Positions 1-6,634 of a stretch of DNA of 9,534 nucleotides are shown here, piece after piece (positions within the stretch are counted from its first letter, which is position 1; the number at the start of each line of letters is the position of its first letter). Location: the NCBI GenBank assembly GCA_947631385.1, contig CANRLE010000042.1, forward strand, positions 1 through 9,534, written 5' to 3'. The stretch comes from an uncultured Clostridia bacterium. GTDB taxonomy: Bacteria; Bacillota; Clostridia; TANB77; CAG-508. The notes under the pieces were generated by a model, which saw nothing but the letters and a program-made list of their open reading frames with translations, ran no database searches and was not told the origin of the DNA. Made by a program: the position numbers and the translations under genes.

Positions 1-1027
1 CAACACATTCATCTGGATTTATACCTTTGTCTGCATCTTTTCCTGTTATTCTTTTTACTGCTTCTTGTACAGCTGGAACTCTTGTTGAACCACCTACTAA
101 TAATACTTTATGAATATCATTTGGTGTTAATCCTGCATCTTTTAGAGCTTGATTAACAGGTCCTGCTGTTGCTTCTACTAAATCATGAATTAATTCTTCA
201 AATTTAGCTCTTGTTAAATTAACATCTAAATGTTTTGGCCCTGTTGCATCAGCTGTTATAAATGGTAAGTTAATTTGTGTTTGTTGAACACCTGATAATT
301 CAATTTTAGCTTTTTCTGCTGCTTCTTTTAAACGTTGCATTGCCATTTTATCAGTTTTTAAATCAATTCCATTTGATTTTTTGAATTCACTTACTAAATA
401 GTCTATGATTGCTTGATCGAAATCATCACCACCTAGATGAGTATTACCATTAGTTGCTAATACTTCAAATACTCCATCTCCAATATCTAATATAGATACA
501 TCAAATGTTCCTCCACCTAAGTCATAAATCATAATTTTTTGATCTTGCTCTTTGTCCATTCCATAAGCAAGAGAAGCTGCAGTTGGTTCATTAATAATTC
601 TTAATACTTCAAGTCCTGCTATTTTACCAGCATCTTTAGTAGCTTGTCTTTGGCTATCACTAAAATAAGCTGGAACAGTAATAACTGCTTGTGTTACTTT
701 TTGTCCTAAATAATTTTCAGCATCTGCTTTTAATTTTTGTAATATCATTGCTGAAATTTCTTGTGGTGTAAATTTATCACCTTCTATATCAACTTTTTCG
801 TTTGTTCCCATTTTTCTTTTGATTGATATAACCGTATTATCTGGATTTGTAACTGCTTGACGTTTTGCAATTTGTCCTACAAGTCTTTCTCCATTTTTTG
901 AAAAGGCAACAACTGATGGTGTTGTTCTATTACCTTCTGCATTTGGTATAACAACTGGTTCGCCACCTTCCATTACGGCTACACATGAATTTGTAGTCCC
1001 TAAGTCAATTCCTATGATTTTTCCCAT
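1..1027 (-). CDS. dnaK: Chaperone DnaK (Hsp70), N-terminal part, cut by window edge
   Basis: This is the ATP-dependent Hsp70 chaperone, a cytosolic protein-folding machine working with DnaJ and the exchange factor GrpE. The visible 342 residues cover essentially the whole nucleotide-binding domain. They include phosphate-1 loop IGIDLGTTNS (residues 5-14), NAEGNRTTPSVV, the connect/phosphate region NEPTAASLAYGM, phosphate-2 DLGGGTFDVS and the adenosine motif LVGGSTRVPAVQ near the window edge. The sequence follows Bacillus-type DnaK closely and lacks the extra loop of Gram-negative DnaK. The substrate-binding domain (about 270 more residues) lies beyond position 1. The ATG at 1025-1027 is preceded by an AGGAGGAA ribosome site (1034-1041). 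The gene lies 55 nt downstream of grpE in the hrcA operon, so it should be under HrcA/CIRCE control; dnaJ is the expected next gene outside the window. Confidence 0.98.
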   Translation of the reverse strand, partial: MGKIIGIDLGTTNSCVAVMEGGEPVVIPNAEGNRTTPSVVAFSKNGERLVGQIAKRQAVTNPDNTVISIKRKMGTNEKVDIEGDKFTPQEISAMILQKLKADAENYLGQKVTQAVITVPAYFSDSQRQATKDAGKIAGLEVLRIINEPTAASLAYGMDKEQDQKIMIYDLGGGTFDVSILDIGDGVFEVLATNGNTHLGGDDFDQAIIDYLVSEFKKSNGIDLKTDKMAMQRLKEAAEKAKIELSGVQQTQINLPFITADATGPKHLDVNLTRAKFEELIHDLVEATAGPVNQALKDAGLTPNDIHKVLLVGGSTRVPAVQEAVKRITGKDADKGINPDECV

Positions 1028-1082
1028 TTTAAATTCCTCCTTAAAATTTATTTTATATTTAAAAAATTAATAACTTAATTAT

Positions 1083-1580
1083 TTAGTTTGCTACAACTAC
1101 CATTGAATGTCTAATAACTCTATTTCCTATTTTATAGCCTTTTCTATATTCTTGTGCAATTTCCTTTTCTCCCAAATTTTCATCTTGAATACTACTTACT
1201 GCTTCATGAAGTTCTGGGTCAAATGTTTCTCCAACTGTCTTAATTTCTTGTACTCCCTTTGATGCTAAAACATCTTTAAATTGTTTTACTACTAATTCAA
1301 TTCCCTTTTTATATTCTTCATCTTGTGTTTCTATTTTTAATGCATTTTCTAAATTGTCTAATATTGGTAATATTACCTCCACAACATCTGAAAGAATAGA
1401 GCTATATAAACTATCTCTTTCTTTTCCATTTCTTTTTTTGAAGTTTTCAAATTCTGCTAAAATTCTTTTATACCTATCATCTAATTCATCATAATCTTGT
1501 TTTGGTACCATTTCTTTTTGTTCTTTTTCTTCATTTTTATTTTCTACTTCTTCCTCTTGTTTATTTTTTTCTTCTGACAT
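1083..1580 (-). CDS. grpE: Nucleotide exchange factor GrpE
   Basis: GrpE releases ADP from DnaK and resets the chaperone cycle as a dimer in the cytosol. The 165-residue protein has the family layout. A very acidic, Glu/Lys-rich low-complexity tail (residues 1-25) leads into a long helical coiled-coil (about 28-80, containing DRYKRILAEFENFKKR). After that come helices with VVEVILPILDNLENAL and the C-terminal beta domain ending in YRKGYKIGNRVIRHSMVVVAN-like signature residues (about 143-165). The length is at the short end of the family, as is usual in Gram-positives. The ATG start has an AAAGGAG site at 1588-1594 that abuts the hrcA stop; the gap to hrcA is only 15 nt, so translation is likely coupled within the hrcA-grpE-dnaK operon. 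Confidence 0.97.
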   Translation of the reverse strand: MSEEKNKQEEEVENKNEEKEQKEMVPKQDYDELDDRYKRILAEFENFKKRNGKERDSLYSSILSDVVEVILPILDNLENALKIETQDEEYKKGIELVVKQFKDVLASKGVQEIKTVGETFDPELHEAVSSIQDENLGEKEIAQEYRKGYKIGNRVIRHSMVVVAN

Positions 1581-1595
1581 TCTTTTTCTCCTTTC

Positions 1596-2606
1596 TTAAT
1601 CATTGTTTCCATTTAGCTTTTTATTAATGTATTTCATTACAGATATTACTTTAGAGTAATCCATTCTTTTTGGTCCTATTATTCCAATAGTTCCTAATTC
1701 TTTTCCATTTACTCTGTGTTTAAATGTAACTACACTAAAATCCTTTAATTCTTTTTTTTCATTTTCTTCGCCTATATAAACATTGATGTCTTCAGCAAAT
1801 CCTGAATTTAACATATCTGCTATCAATTCTTTTGTGTCTATTATATTAACAAAATTTTTTGCTACTTCTAAACTATTAAATTCTGGTAAATCAAAGGACT
1901 TGTTTGCTCCTTCTAAATATATTTTGTTATCTTCTTCTAATACTTTCTTAATTTGTTCTATTATTGGTTTAATTACATTTATGCTATATGTCATTTCATC
2001 ATATAAATACTCTTCTAGTGGTCTATCTATTGTCTCAATTGGCTGATGTTTTAGTTTATTATTAAACATATAATTGATTGTTTCTACTTGTTTTTCATTT
2101 ATATCTTCATCAAATTTAATAATAGTTTCTTTTACTAATCCAGAATCTGTTAAAATTACTGCCATCATCATTCTTGAACCAAGCAAAACGAATTTAATCT
2201 CTTCTATTAATTGTGTTGTTGCTTTTGGTCCAATTGAAATTGTCGTATAATGTGTTACTTCTGATATTGTATTTGCAGCTATTTTAGTTAATTCTTCTAT
2301 TTCATTTACTTTAGTTTCTAGTTTTGAGCTAATATATTTAATCTCTTCTAAGCTTATATCATTGTCATTTAAAAGCTCGTCCACATAGTATCTATAACCT
2401 TTTGCGGAAGGTATTCTTCCGCTTGATGTATGTGTTTTGTCTAAAAAGCCACTTTTTTCTAATTCAGACATTTCATTTCTAATAGTTGCACTACTGCATT
2501 CTAACCCATGATTTTGTGTGAGTGCATTTGAACTAACAGGTTCTGCGGTATTGATATATTCTTCTACTATCGCTTGTAAGACTTTCTTTTTTCTTTCATC
2601 TAACAA
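1596..2606 (-). CDS. hrcA: Heat-inducible transcription repressor HrcA, TTG start
   Basis: HrcA represses class I heat-shock genes by binding the CIRCE operator and depends on the GroE chaperonin for activity. I place the start at the TTG at 2604-2606, giving 336 residues beginning MLDERKKKVLQAI, the usual HrcA N-terminus. It has an AAGAGGTG ribosome site at 2613-2620 with a 6-nt spacer. An in-frame GTG at 2625-2627 would add 7 residues but lies inside the CIRCE operator and has no ribosome site. The N-terminal winged-helix domain (about 1-80) includes TAEPVSSNAL, SSATIRNEMSELE and the wing SSGRIPSAKGYRYYVD. A GAF-like dimerisation region follows, then the C-terminal signature GTIGIIGPKRMDYSKVI. 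It is the first gene of hrcA-grpE-dnaK and is expected to be autoregulated. Confidence 0.96.
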   Translation of the reverse strand: MLDERKKKVLQAIVEEYINTAEPVSSNALTQNHGLECSSATIRNEMSELEKSGFLDKTHTSSGRIPSAKGYRYYVDELLNDNDISLEEIKYISSKLETKVNEIEELTKIAANTISEVTHYTTISIGPKATTQLIEEIKFVLLGSRMMMAVILTDSGLVKETIIKFDEDINEKQVETINYMFNNKLKHQPIETIDRPLEEYLYDEMTYSINVIKPIIEQIKKVLEEDNKIYLEGANKSFDLPEFNSLEVAKNFVNIIDTKELIADMLNSGFAEDINVYIGEENEKKELKDFSVVTFKHRVNGKELGTIGIIGPKRMDYSKVISVMKYINKKLNGNND

Positions 2607-2620
2607 TTTTTTCACCTCTT

Positions 2621-2647
2621 TTAGCACTCTTCAAGTTTGATTGCTAA
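2621..2647. promoter_or_regulatory. CIRCE operator (HrcA binding site)
   Basis: The plus strand reads TTAGCACTC, a 9-nt spacer, then GATTGCTAA. This matches the CIRCE consensus TTAGCACTC-N9-GAGTGCTAA at 17 of 18 arm positions; the single mismatch is the third base of the right arm. It lies between the hrcA -10 box and the hrcA ribosome site, about where transcription should begin, the classic position for repression of the operon by its own product. Confidence 0.96.
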
Positions 2648-2657
2648 CTTTCTATAT

Positions 2658-2684
2658 ATTATACCCAATTTTAGCACTTGTCAA
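2658..2684 (-). promoter_or_regulatory. Sigma-A promoter of hrcA-grpE-dnaK
   Basis: On the minus strand there is a perfect -35 TTGACA (2679-2684). TATAAT follows at 2658-2663 with a short 15-nt spacer; the overlapping TAATAT at 2656-2661 gives the ideal 17-nt spacer. The -35 box is built from the last codons of murI, so the heat-shock operon promoter lies partly inside the upstream coding region. The start of transcription would fall at about 2648-2651, at the edge of the CIRCE operator. Confidence 0.85.
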
Positions 2685-2697
2685 TACCTTCTGCTAA
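2671..2697. promoter_or_regulatory. Second CIRCE-like palindrome at the 3' end of murI
   Basis: The plus strand reads TTAGCACTT, a 9-nt spacer, then TTCTGCTAA, the same 9-9-9 layout as CIRCE. The left arm matches the consensus at 8 of 9 and the right arm at 6 of 9, and the outer six bases of each arm (TTAGCA/TGCTAA) form a perfect inverted repeat. It starts exactly 50 bp from the canonical CIRCE and covers the hrcA -35 box and the murI stop codon. Binding by HrcA is inferred, not shown; chance similarity imposed by the murI reading frame is the alternative. Confidence 0.5.
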
Positions 2698-3435
2698 TAT
2701 TTTGTAAAATCTTTTTTCTTTGCTTTGTATACCTTGTGAATCTTTAAATTCTATTTTACCTTCTCCTTGATTTAATAAATTATTTTCTTCTAAAACATTC
2801 TTTAAATGTTTCGCAAGATTAGGTGCTCCATCAAAAAATTGAACTTCACCTAAAATTTCTTTTATATCACTTTTGACAAGTGGGTAATGAGTACAACCCA
2901 ATACTACATTTTCTACTTTTCCCTTGTATTGATATAAATTGTCTTTAAGATATTTTTTTATTTTTTCTTTATCTCCATCTTCTATTATATCTGCTAATCC
3001 TACGCATGGTAATAAATATGTATTATGATTATCATATTTTTTTAATAATAAATTAAATCTTTCACTATTAATAGTTCCTTTTGTCGCCATGACTAATGTT
3101 GGTTTATCATAAGCATAATCATGTACCATTTTATATGCAGGTTCTATGGCAATAATTGGTATATTAGGGTATTTATTTCTCAGGAATTGTGCTGACTTAG
3201 CACTTGCTGTATTACAAGCTATTACAATAGCTTTACAATTTTGTTGTAAAAAATATTGAACAATATTGTCACATAATTGGTCTATTTCTTCGTCTGGTTT
3301 ATCTCCATATGGATTATTTTTTGAATCACTATAATATATATAATTTTCTTTTGGCAAAATTTTTATTATTTCTCGTAATACTGTAACTCCTCCTATTCCT
3401 GAATCAAAAATGCCTATGCTACTTTCTTTGTTCAC
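2671..3435 (-). CDS. murI: Glutamate racemase MurI, GTG start
   Basis: MurI interconverts L- and D-glutamate in the cytosol to supply D-Glu for peptidoglycan. I chose the GTG at 3433-3435 (254 residues, MNKESSIGIFDSGIGG). A GGAGGAG ribosome site at 3444-3450 sits 8 nt upstream; the ATG at 3489 lies inside the upstream gene and adds 18 unrelated residues. The N-terminal IGIFDSGIGGVTVL holds the active-site Asp/Ser. Both catalytic cysteines are present: Cys74 in ACNTAS and Cys181 in LGCTHYP, each followed by the expected Thr (His after the second). SDSKNNPYG fits the substrate-binding loop. The length is close to the family norm. It follows the flavoprotein gene by 19 nt and is probably co-transcribed with it. 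Its last codons contain the hrcA -35 box and a second CIRCE-like palindrome. Confidence 0.95.
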   Translation of the reverse strand: MNKESSIGIFDSGIGGVTVLREIIKILPKENYIYYSDSKNNPYGDKPDEEIDQLCDNIVQYFLQQNCKAIVIACNTASAKSAQFLRNKYPNIPIIAIEPAYKMVHDYAYDKPTLVMATKGTINSERFNLLLKKYDNHNTYLLPCVGLADIIEDGDKEKIKKYLKDNLYQYKGKVENVVLGCTHYPLVKSDIKEILGEVQFFDGAPNLAKHLKNVLEENNLLNQGEGKIEFKDSQGIQSKEKRFYKILAEGIDKC

Positions 3436-3454
3436 GATATCCACTCCTCCAAAA

Positions 3455-4075
3455 TTATCGAATGAAATTTGTTGATATGATTGGTTCATTTTTTGGTTCT
3501 TCTATCCCTGCTTTTTTTCCAGCTTCTATGCATTTTAATAGCCATGCCATATTGTTTCCTAATGTTCTCATTGTTTGCATTCCTTCTTCATCTTTTTTAA
3601 CTTCTTCTGGATTGTTTCCATGTACCATATTCCAATATTGTGAAGAAACTATTGGCATATTGCTTATTCCAAAGTATTTATTGATTTCATCAATTGTTGC
3701 TGTCGCTCCTCCTCTTCTACAGCTTGTTACAGCAGATGCTGGTTTATTACTAAATAAATTTCTTCTACCATAGAAAACTCTATCCATAAATGATGATAAC
3801 ATTCCTGAACTTGCTGCAAAATGTACAGGTGTTCCAAATATAAATCCATCTGTTTCTGGCACTTTTGCTAAGAATTCATTGACTTTATCTTTTACAAAAC
3901 ATTCTCCTGTTTTTATGCAATTTCCACATCCCAAGCATCCTGCTATTGGCTTATTTCCTAGCCAAAAAATTTCTGTTTCAATTCCATTTTTGTTTAAACT
4001 ATCTTCCACTTCTTTTAGAGCTGTATAAGTACAACCTTTTTCATGTGGACTTCCATTTACTAATATTACTTTCAT
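3455..4075 (-). CDS. Flavodoxin-fold NAD(P)H-dependent oxidoreductase / iron-sulfur flavoprotein-like
   Basis: This 206-residue cytosolic protein belongs to the NADPH-dependent FMN reductase / flavodoxin-2 superfamily. The N-terminal beta strand and phosphate loop VILVNGSPHEKGCT (3-16) should bind the FMN phosphate, and FIFGTPVHFAASSGMLSSFMDR (about 78-99) is the second flavin-contact segment. A cysteine cluster at Cys47, Cys50, Cys53 and Cys59 has the C-x2-C-x2-C-x5-C spacing of iron-sulfur flavoproteins, which hold a 4Fe-4S cluster beside FMN in anaerobes. The electron donor and substrate cannot be told from the sequence. The ATG has an AAAGGAAG site a few bases upstream. The gene follows the ABC permease by 37 nt with no visible terminator between them, and precedes murI by 19 nt. 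Confidence 0.85.
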   Translation of the reverse strand: MKVILVNGSPHEKGCTYTALKEVEDSLNKNGIETEIFWLGNKPIAGCLGCGNCIKTGECFVKDKVNEFLAKVPETDGFIFGTPVHFAASSGMLSSFMDRVFYGRRNLFSNKPASAVTSCRRGGATATIDEINKYFGISNMPIVSSQYWNMVHGNNPEEVKKDEEGMQTMRTLGNNMAWLLKCIEAGKKAGIEEPKNEPIISTNFIR

Positions 4076-4112
4076 ATATATCTTCCTTTCATTTTTTATT
4101 ATTATATTATTT

Positions 4113-5573
4113 TTATATATTTTTTATGTTTTTCTTTTTAAATACAATAAATGTTGGCATTATCATAGCTACAAAGTATAATATACATATAATGGCTGAA
4201 AATAATGCTGTCATTCCTTCCATTCTTGGTAGATTTCCAAATAAATATTCATTAAAGTTCCAATTCATACTAACAAAGAATCTCATAAATTCCACTTTAA
4301 ATTGTATAACCAATTGATTTATTATATCAGCTGACATATATCCCAGCAATGGAATTGCAATTGCTACTGCACTGTTAGTAAATAAAGTGCTACATGCAAA
4401 GGCTAATGTTGCTAGTAAAATGTATTTTGGTAATTGTACTAGAACTTGTATTCCTAAATAGGTAAATATAGATATACTTTCTAAAGTTTGTGTGTTAAAG
4501 TTATATGCTAAAATAGGTACTGACAAGCTATTAAAGCCAAAGATTATACCTCCTACGATTAGTTCCATAATAATAACTGCAAATATAGAAAATGCTATCA
4601 TAATAAAAATTGTAATCAATTTGGAAAGCAATAATTTATTTCTTGTATATGGTTTTATTAGTAATAATTTAATTGTTCCTTTGTTAAATTCTTCACTGAC
4701 AATTGTTCCTGCAACCATAATTATCATTACTATAATAAATAATCCATATTGTTCAAATAAATCCCTTAAAATTCCTCTTAAATCATCACTTTTATTAACA
4801 TCCACATCATTTTCTATAATATATTGACTGATTTCTTTATTTTTTATGCTTTCATTGTATTCTTGTTTTTCAGAATATGTTAATGGCTCTTCTTTTTCGC
4901 CCATTATATACACATTCCTTGCTTCATTTTGGTATGTATTTAATGCATTATTTTTATAATCACGTCCATATTTAATATCTTTATCTATTCGATATTCTGC
5001 AACTTGTTTATTTATTTTTGCATATTCTATTTCGTCTTTTAAAGTTTTTAATTCTTGTTTATCTTGTATTTTATCTTTCTGCTTTTCTAATTCCTCTAAT
5101 GTACTTTTTGCTTCTTCTAGTTCTTGTTGTGCAAAGTATTTCCAATCATCTTTATCAAGCTTTTCTATAATGTCATTTATTTTGTTATCCATTTCTTTCA
5201 CTTTGTTTTCATCTTTAATTTCTCCATAGATGTAATTGTTTTTTTGATCTATATAATCATAAACCTTAGTCTGTAAAATATCTATTTGCCATGAACCTTT
5301 ATCATATCTTTCTGATAATTCAAATAAGTCAAGTTGTGTTTTGACATTTATATACAACTGCATATCACTTTCCTTAGTTGGATCTAATTCTACTAATTCT
5401 TCTTTCAAGGTTTGTATGTAATTATCATCGTAATAATAGTTGCTTGTTCCATTGTAAAAAAATTTGTAAATACAATTTGTTAAGATAACAAAAGATAAAA
5501 TAATAAATAATGTAATGTAAATACTTTTCTTTTTAAAGATTTTTGTTAATTCATTTTTTATTAATTTATTCAA
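4113..5573 (-). CDS. ABC-2 type transporter permease with large extracytoplasmic coiled-coil insert, TTG start
   Basis: This is the membrane subunit (486 residues) paired with the ATPase encoded just upstream. About six membrane helices are visible: 18-38, 277-293, 318-346, 370-395, 398-418 and 455-478. The segment after helix 2, with EEFNKGTIKLLL and PYTRNKLLLSK, is the cytosolic coupling motif seen in bacitracin/Nat-type ABC-2 permeases. Between helices 1 and 2 lies an unusually large, charged loop (about 40-275), predicted to be outside the membrane, with heptad-like helices at about 125-195. The start is TTG (5571-5573) with AGGAGGG 8 nt upstream; the nearby ATG triplets are out of frame. 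It overlaps the ATPase stop by 8 nt, so the two are translationally coupled. The substrate is unknown; peptide, antibiotic or lipid export is typical of the family. Confidence 0.88.
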   Translation of the reverse strand: MNKLIKNELTKIFKKKSIYITLFIILSFVILTNCIYKFFYNGTSNYYYDDNYIQTLKEELVELDPTKESDMQLYINVKTQLDLFELSERYDKGSWQIDILQTKVYDYIDQKNNYIYGEIKDENKVKEMDNKINDIIEKLDKDDWKYFAQQELEEAKSTLEELEKQKDKIQDKQELKTLKDEIEYAKINKQVAEYRIDKDIKYGRDYKNNALNTYQNEARNVYIMGEKEEPLTYSEKQEYNESIKNKEISQYIIENDVDVNKSDDLRGILRDLFEQYGLFIIVMIIMVAGTIVSEEFNKGTIKLLLIKPYTRNKLLLSKLITIFIMIAFSIFAVIIMELIVGGIIFGFNSLSVPILAYNFNTQTLESISIFTYLGIQVLVQLPKYILLATLAFACSTLFTNSAVAIAIPLLGYMSADIINQLVIQFKVEFMRFFVSMNWNFNEYLFGNLPRMEGMTALFSAIICILYFVAMIMPTFIVFKKKNIKNI

Positions 5574-6471
5574 TTACATTCCCTCCTGTCTTTTCAAAAA
5601 ATGCCTGTTCTAGTGATTTTTCTTCTTCTTTTACTTCATATATTTTAATTTTATTTTCTACTAGCTTTTCAATGATGTCTGGTACTTTTTCTTTTGGAAT
5701 GTCTAGTTTAAATTTCTTTTTTTGTATTATTGCTTCAGGAATGATATTTTTTATTAAGTCTGTATTGTTTACTTCAAATATTTTATATTGTTTATTTTTT
5801 TGATGTTTAATGTCTGTTATATCACTTGTTTCAATTATTTTTCCATTTTGAATAATACAAATTTTATTACATAAGTTGTCTAATTCTGCTAAATTATGGC
5901 TAGATATCAAAATTGCCATTTTTTCTTTACTTGCTAATTCTAATAAAAGTTCTCTCATTTCTTTTATTCCTTCTGGGTCTAAGCCATTTGTTGGTTCGTC
6001 TAATATTAGCAAGTTTGGTCTATGTAAAATAGCTTGCGCAATTCCTAGTCTTTGCCTCATTCCTAGTGAGTATTTAGATACTTTATCTTTTATTCTATTT
6101 TCTAGTTTTACTAATTTTACTACTTCATCAATTCTATTATCATCAATGTTTTTGTATAAATTTTTTACTAATTTTAAGTTATCATAACCAGTTAAGTACA
6201 TGTACAAATCTGGATTTTCTACTATTGCTCCTACTTTTTCGATTGCTTTAGTGAATTGCTTTTCTATGTCATATCCATTGATGCTTACTTTTCCTCCATT
6301 TATTCCTTGTAATCCTAATATTAGTTTTATTGTTGTGGTTTTTCCTGCTCCGTTTGGTCCAATAAATCCTAAAATATCTCCTTCTTTCATTTCAAATGAA
6401 ACATCATATAGTATTTGCTTTTTTCCAAACTTTTTGTTTAGGTTTTCGCATTTTAATATTGTTTTTTCCAT
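5566..6471 (-). CDS. ABC transporter ATP-binding protein (ABC-2/bacitracin-export type)
   Basis: This is the cytosolic ATPase (301 residues) that energises the neighbouring permease. From the ATG at 6469-6471 the motifs are Walker A GPNGAGKTT (38-46), signature SLGMRQ (135-140), Walker B LLILDEPTNGLDP (154-166) and the switch His192 in ISSHNLAELD. The C-terminal 70 or so residues form the small accessory domain typical of BcrA/drug-export ATPases (DrrA-like). An in-frame ATG 42 nt upstream (6513) is rejected because an AGGAGA ribosome site (6482-6487) lies 10 nt before the chosen ATG and a likely -10 box sits inside the longer reading. It is first in a probable operon ATPase-permease-flavoprotein-murI. 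Substrate not determinable. Confidence 0.95.
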   Translation of the reverse strand: MEKTILKCENLNKKFGKKQILYDVSFEMKEGDILGFIGPNGAGKTTTIKLILGLQGINGGKVSINGYDIEKQFTKAIEKVGAIVENPDLYMYLTGYDNLKLVKNLYKNIDDNRIDEVVKLVKLENRIKDKVSKYSLGMRQRLGIAQAILHRPNLLILDEPTNGLDPEGIKEMRELLLELASKEKMAILISSHNLAELDNLCNKICIIQNGKIIETSDITDIKHQKNKQYKIFEVNNTDLIKNIIPEAIIQKKKFKLDIPKEKVPDIIEKLVENKIKIYEVKEEEKSLEQAFFEKTGGNVIE

Positions 6472-6503
6472 TTTTCTCTCATCTCCTATCTGTAATTGTT
6501 TAT

Positions 6504-6512
6504 ATTTTACCA
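6504..6512 (-). promoter_or_regulatory. Probable extended -10 promoter of the ABC transporter operon
   Basis: On the minus strand the sequence TGG-TAAAAT is an extended -10 element located 32 bp upstream of the ATPase start codon, with the ribosome site in between. No good -35 box is visible 17 bp further up; the region is AT-rich, so this is a moderate call. Confidence 0.45.
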
Positions 6513-6572
6513 TAAATGTAATTCAATGTATATTGATTTTTTATTAATTTTTGTCATTACTTAAAAACGTAA

Positions 6573-6606
6573 AAAATCTTAGTTGTTTTTTATTAACTAA
6601 GATTTT
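6573..6606 (-). terminator. Rho-independent terminator of the prepilin-like gene
   Basis: A perfect 12-bp inverted repeat (AAAATCTTAGTT / AACTAAGATTTT) has a 10-nt loop. On the minus strand the stem runs into TTTTTT-ACG-TTTTT. It starts 28 nt after the stop codon at 6635 and separates that gene from the ABC operon. Because the gene may be a DGR target, the same stem-loop could also serve as the downstream hairpin that some DGRs need for retrohoming; that second role is speculation. Confidence 0.88.
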
Positions 6607-6634
6607 GTTCAAATTTCGTTTTCACAGAGTCCAG

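Noticed and set aside
4076..4112. TATAAT-like sequence at 4101-4106 as a separate promoter for the flavoprotein gene
   Set aside because: The gap is almost pure A/T, so such hexamers are expected by chance, and no -35 box is visible at the right distance; co-transcription with the permease is simpler.
3946..4317. Plus-strand open frame of 123 codons spanning the flavoprotein/permease gap
   Set aside because: It is antisense to the start of the flavoprotein and the end of the permease, both well supported; its Phe/Leu/Ile content reflects AT-rich complement sequence.
6471..6513. Longer N-terminus of the ABC ATPase from the ATG at 6513
   Set aside because: The extra 14 residues are not family-like, the ribosome site is placed for the ATG at 6471, and the likely -10 box lies within the extension.
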